64,000 bases of DNA, from assembly GCA_024711125.1 (NCBI GenBank), contig JANJTM010000029.1, forward strand, positions 1 through 64,000, given 5' to 3'. This DNA comes from Rhodothermales bacterium. GTDB lineage: Bacteria > Bacteroidota > Rhodothermia > Rhodothermales > UBA10348. Made by a program: the position numbers and the translations under genes. Below are positions 61,406-64,000 of the stretch, piece after piece (within the stretch, counting starts at the first letter, position 1; every line of letters starts with the position of its first letter). Below the pieces are notes generated by a model, which was given only the letters and a program-made list of their open reading frames with translations, was not told the DNA's origin and made no database searches.

Positions 61406-63976
61406 ATGCTCCGCGCGATCGTCTTCGCGTCTGCCCTGTTGGCCGCCGCTCCCGCCGCCGCCCAGGACCCGCTGCCCGGCTCCGTGCCGGACTTCGGGAT
61501 CCGATCCTCGATCGATGGCCTGGAACGCGTCGCCCTCGAGGGCAACTACTTCGACAAGGTGGGATCCATGTTCGCCATGCTCGGCGAGGAGGGCGGCACC
61601 TTCGAGGCCTGGGCGTGGCCGCTGCAGCTCTTCCGCGACTTCCGCCTGTCGTTCTTCATCGGAAGCTCGACCACGCCGATCGAGGCCGCCGACATCGTGC
61701 AGCGCATCCGGGTCGAGCCCGAGACCACGACGCTGACCTACGTCTTCCAGTCCTTCACCGTCAAGGCCCACTTCGTCGCTGCCCAGGATCTTCCGGGCGG
61801 AATGATCCTGCTCGACGTCGACTCGTCGGAGCCGCTGCGCATCGTGGCCGGCTTCATCCCCACGCTGACGCCGATGTGGCCGGCCGGGCTCGGGGGGCAG
61901 TACGCATACTGGTACAACGACTTCAAGGCCTACCTGATATCCGAGCCCAGCCGATCGAGCCACGGATTCGTCGGCTCGCCGGCCGCGGTCGGCCTCTCGT
62001 ACACGCCCGCCCACATGCTCAGCGAACAGCCGAACGAATTCTCGATTCCGATCGACGATCCGGCGACGGTGATCGGGCGCTTCATCCCCATCGTGATGGC
62101 CGGCGGACCGGGCGACCGGGCAAAGATCCGCGCGGCCTACGATCGCATCGCGGCCCGTCCCGACTCGGTCTACGGCGCTACGGTCGCCCACTTCGATCGG
62201 CTGCGGGATTCGGTGATGCGCGTGACGACTCCCGACGAGCGCGTGAACCGGGCCATCGCGTGGGCCGCGTACTCGTACGACAACCTGATGGTATCGAACC
62301 CCCAGTTTCCGCGCCGCGGGCTCGTGGCGGGCCTGGACCGTGCCGGCCGCGGCGGCCGGCCGGGATTCGGATGGTTCTTCGGAGGGGACGCCTACATCAA
62401 CTCGTTGAGTCTCAACGCGTTGGGGGCGCACGAAATGTCGGCCGACGCGCTGGCGTTCACCGAGCTCTTCCAGCGGGACGACGGCAAGATGCCGCACGAA
62501 GTCACCCAGGCGACCGAGTACGTGGATTGGTTCGGCAAATACGGCTACGCCTACATCCACGGCGACACCTCGCCGTACTACGTAGCGGCCGTGTACGACC
62601 ACTTCCTGTGGACGGCCGATTCCTCCTGGGTCCGGGAGCGGTGGCCCTCGCTGCGTCGGGCCTACCTGTGGTCGAAAGCCACCGACGCCGACGGCGACGG
62701 CCTGATGGACAACACCAAGGCAGGGCTCGGAGCCCTCGAATTCGGCTCGCTGACCGGCATCCAGACCGATATATACCTCTCGGCCGTCTGGCTCCGCGCC
62801 ACCGAGGCCATGCGTTCGCTGGCCCGTGTGGCCGGCGACGACAGCCTGGTGACTGCCGCCGGCAGCGACCACGAGGCGGCCGTCGGCGCCTTCGAAAAAT
62901 TCTGGAACCCGGACGTCGGCCAGTATGCCTATGCCTTCAACAAGGACGGCGCCACGGTGGACGAGATCACGCCGTGGGCGGGAGTCGCCCTGATGTGGGG
63001 TTACGGCCGGGACGACCGGGCACGTCGCACGCTGGAGCGCCTGGCGCGCAGCGACATGACGACCGACTGGGGCGTACGCATGATGTCCACCGGCTCCAGG
63101 TACTTCGAACCCCTGAACTACAACTACGGGGCGGTCTGGCCTTTCCTGACGAGCTGGGTCGCCAGCGCCCAGTACGCCCGTGGATTGCCGCTCCGGGGCT
63201 TTTCCACGTGGCGCACCGCCGTCGGCCACGTCGAGAACCGCGCGCTGGGCCACGTGACCGAGGTCATGTCGGGCGCCGCCCACACCTGGCCCCAGGAATC
63301 GGTCCCGCACCAGGGATTCTGTACCGCCGCCACCGTGCTTCCGTTTTCGAGCGGATTGCTCGGCCTGCGACCCGATGCGCCGGCCGGCGTCCTGGGTATC
63401 GCCCCCGCCCTTCCCGCGGACTGGCCGCGGGTCTCGGCCCGGAACGTGCGGGTCGGTGACGCCCGATTCGACATCGAGTACGCGCAGCCGCAGGACGGGC
63501 TGCTGGGCATCCTCGTGAGCCGTTCCGGACAGGGTCCCGGAACCCTCGTTTTCGCTCCGTCGCTGCCCCGGGGCTCGACCGTGCGCACCGTGACCGTGAA
63601 CGGACACACCGTGCCGTTCACCGTCGAATCCCATGCCGAAGCGACGATCGCGCGCTTCGATACCCCGATCCGCGATGGCGTCGACGTCCGGATCGAATAC
63701 GATCCCGGCTTTTCGCTCGTCGCGCCGGCGTGGGAAACCCGCGTGGGCGACCGTGATGGCGGAGTCAAGATCGTCGGCCTTCGGGAATCGGACGGGGCGG
63801 TGGAATTCGACCTCGAGGGCATCGCCGGCCGAACCTACACCGTGGGAGTAACCGGGGCCGGGCGCCTGCAACGGATGGAAGGCGCAGACCTCGTGGGCAA
63901 TTCGCTGCGCATCACCTTTCCCGCGGGTCCCGCCGACACCTTCATCCCGGTGACCGTGCGTGCCCACGTGCGCTGA
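61406..63976 (+). CDS. Secreted (alpha/alpha)6 glycoside hydrolase (glycogen-debranching/GH63-like)
   Basis: 856 residues from ATG 61406, which gives a signal peptide ending AAAQDP. An N-terminal beta-sandwich (about 25-270) is followed by a six-hairpin barrel: RAIAWAAYSYDNLMV, GFGWFFGGDAYINS, ELFQRDDGKMPHEVTQ, YIHGDTSPYYV, DADGDGLMDNT, EITPWAGVALMWGYG and YNYGAVWPFLTSWVA. The family includes amylo-1,6-glucosidases, GH63 and GH15-like exo-enzymes; the acid residues in GGDA and HEVT are candidates but substrate is not assignable. A C-terminal beta domain ends the protein. Confidence 0.8.
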   Translation: MLRAIVFASALLAAAPAAAQDPLPGSVPDFGIRSSIDGLERVALEGNYFDKVGSMFAMLGEEGGTFEAWAWPLQLFRDFRLSFFIGSSTTPIEAADIVQRIRVEPETTTLTYVFQSFTVKAHFVAAQDLPGGMILLDVDSSEPLRIVAGFIPTLTPMWPAGLGGQYAYWYNDFKAYLISEPSRSSHGFVGSPAAVGLSYTPAHMLSEQPNEFSIPIDDPATVIGRFIPIVMAGGPGDRAKIRAAYDRIAARPDSVYGATVAHFDRLRDSVMRVTTPDERVNRAIAWAAYSYDNLMVSNPQFPRRGLVAGLDRAGRGGRPGFGWFFGGDAYINSLSLNALGAHEMSADALAFTELFQRDDGKMPHEVTQATEYVDWFGKYGYAYIHGDTSPYYVAAVYDHFLWTADSSWVRERWPSLRRAYLWSKATDADGDGLMDNTKAGLGALEFGSLTGIQTDIYLSAVWLRATEAMRSLARVAGDDSLVTAAGSDHEAAVGAFEKFWNPDVGQYAYAFNKDGATVDEITPWAGVALMWGYGRDDRARRTLERLARSDMTTDWGVRMMSTGSRYFEPLNYNYGAVWPFLTSWVASAQYARGLPLRGFSTWRTAVGHVENRALGHVTEVMSGAAHTWPQESVPHQGFCTAATVLPFSSGLLGLRPDAPAGVLGIAPALPADWPRVSARNVRVGDARFDIEYAQPQDGLLGILVSRSGQGPGTLVFAPSLPRGSTVRTVTVNGHTVPFTVESHAEATIARFDTPIRDGVDVRIEYDPGFSLVAPAWETRVGDRDGGVKIVGLRESDGAVEFDLEGIAGRTYTVGVTGAGRLQRMEGADLVGNSLRITFPAGPADTFIPVTVRAHVR

Positions 63977-63988
63977 ACCACCGACCGC

Positions 63989-64000
63989 ATGACCTCGACC
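63989..64000 (+). CDS. Possible start of the next gene (cut by the window end)
   Basis: An ATG at 63989 opens a frame reading MTST before the window ends, 12 bp after the preceding stop. Nothing more can be said. Confidence 0.25.

Overview
This is a GC-rich (roughly 70% G+C by eye), gene-dense bacterial chromosome segment. I see no rRNA, CRISPR array, transposase or phage genes. Several lines point to the Rhodothermota/Bacteroidota side of the tree. The rnf genes run B-C-D-G-E-A as in Bacteroides. Threonine is degraded by an epimerase-type threonine dehydrogenase plus KBL. Several gene starts are preceded by TAnnTTTG-like -7 elements instead of TATAAT. The exact lineage is inference; an aerobic, heterotrophic, polysaccharide-using Rhodothermales-like bacterium fits best.

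Layout. 1-440: tandem repeats and a duplicated hairpin element beyond the 3' end of a tricorn-type protease. 3.7-6.0 kb: a tRNA gene interrupted in its D-loop, followed after 11 nt by a miniature leucyl-tRNA-synthetase-like protein without the editing domain, then an overlapping SRPBCC protein. 6-8 kb: a GH5 glycosidase, 575 bp without a gene, and a small lipoprotein. 8.3-23.2 kb: a 15-kb energy operon joining 2-oxoacid:ferredoxin oxidoreductase (korAB) to a complete Rnf complex, with two large proteins that look like pyruvate:ferredoxin oxidoreductase (PFOR) relatives without a recognisable thiamine-diphosphate motif, and ending in a small Cys/His-rich membrane protein. 23.2-27.8 kb: a secreted protein, an M23 peptidase, arsM-arsR, chrA and a hemerythrin protein. 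27.9-30.9 kb: tdh-kbl and a GH16 glucanase. 31.1-42.4 kb: an acyl-CoA dehydrogenase, a 2902-residue PUFA/PKS-type megasynthase (KS-AT-KS-4xACP-KR-DH) and its Sfp-type phosphopantetheinyl transferase. 42.4-48.4 kb: DAHP synthase, phosphoglucomutase, polyphosphate glucokinase, SPOR lipoprotein, deoC and a diacylglycerol-kinase-like gene. 48.5-53 kb: BtuF/BtuC-like importer parts, polyprenyl synthetase, a metallo-beta-lactamase-fold hydrolase and an unknown protein. 53.1-64 kb: a hybrid histidine kinase, galactokinase, GH29 fucosidase, a 3-hydroxyproline dehydratase-type enzyme, msrPQ and a large (alpha/alpha)6 glycosidase.

How the genes work together. korAB would reduce ferredoxin from 2-oxoglutarate or another 2-oxoacid. 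Rnf would couple ferredoxin oxidation to NAD+ reduction and ion pumping. The embedded PFOR-like proteins probably carry electrons or structure between the two. The megasynthase and PPTase form an evident lipid or polyketide unit, and the acyl-CoA dehydrogenase just upstream may act on its product or precursor. Glycosidases, galactokinase, phosphoglucomutase and glucokinase indicate polysaccharide use.

Best candidates for something undescribed: (1) the interrupted tRNA with its editing-less LeuRS-like neighbour; (2) the Kor-Rnf operon with two PFOR-derived proteins; (3) four tandem acyl carrier domains that all carry Thr where the phosphopantetheinylated Ser is expected, encoded next to a dedicated PPTase.
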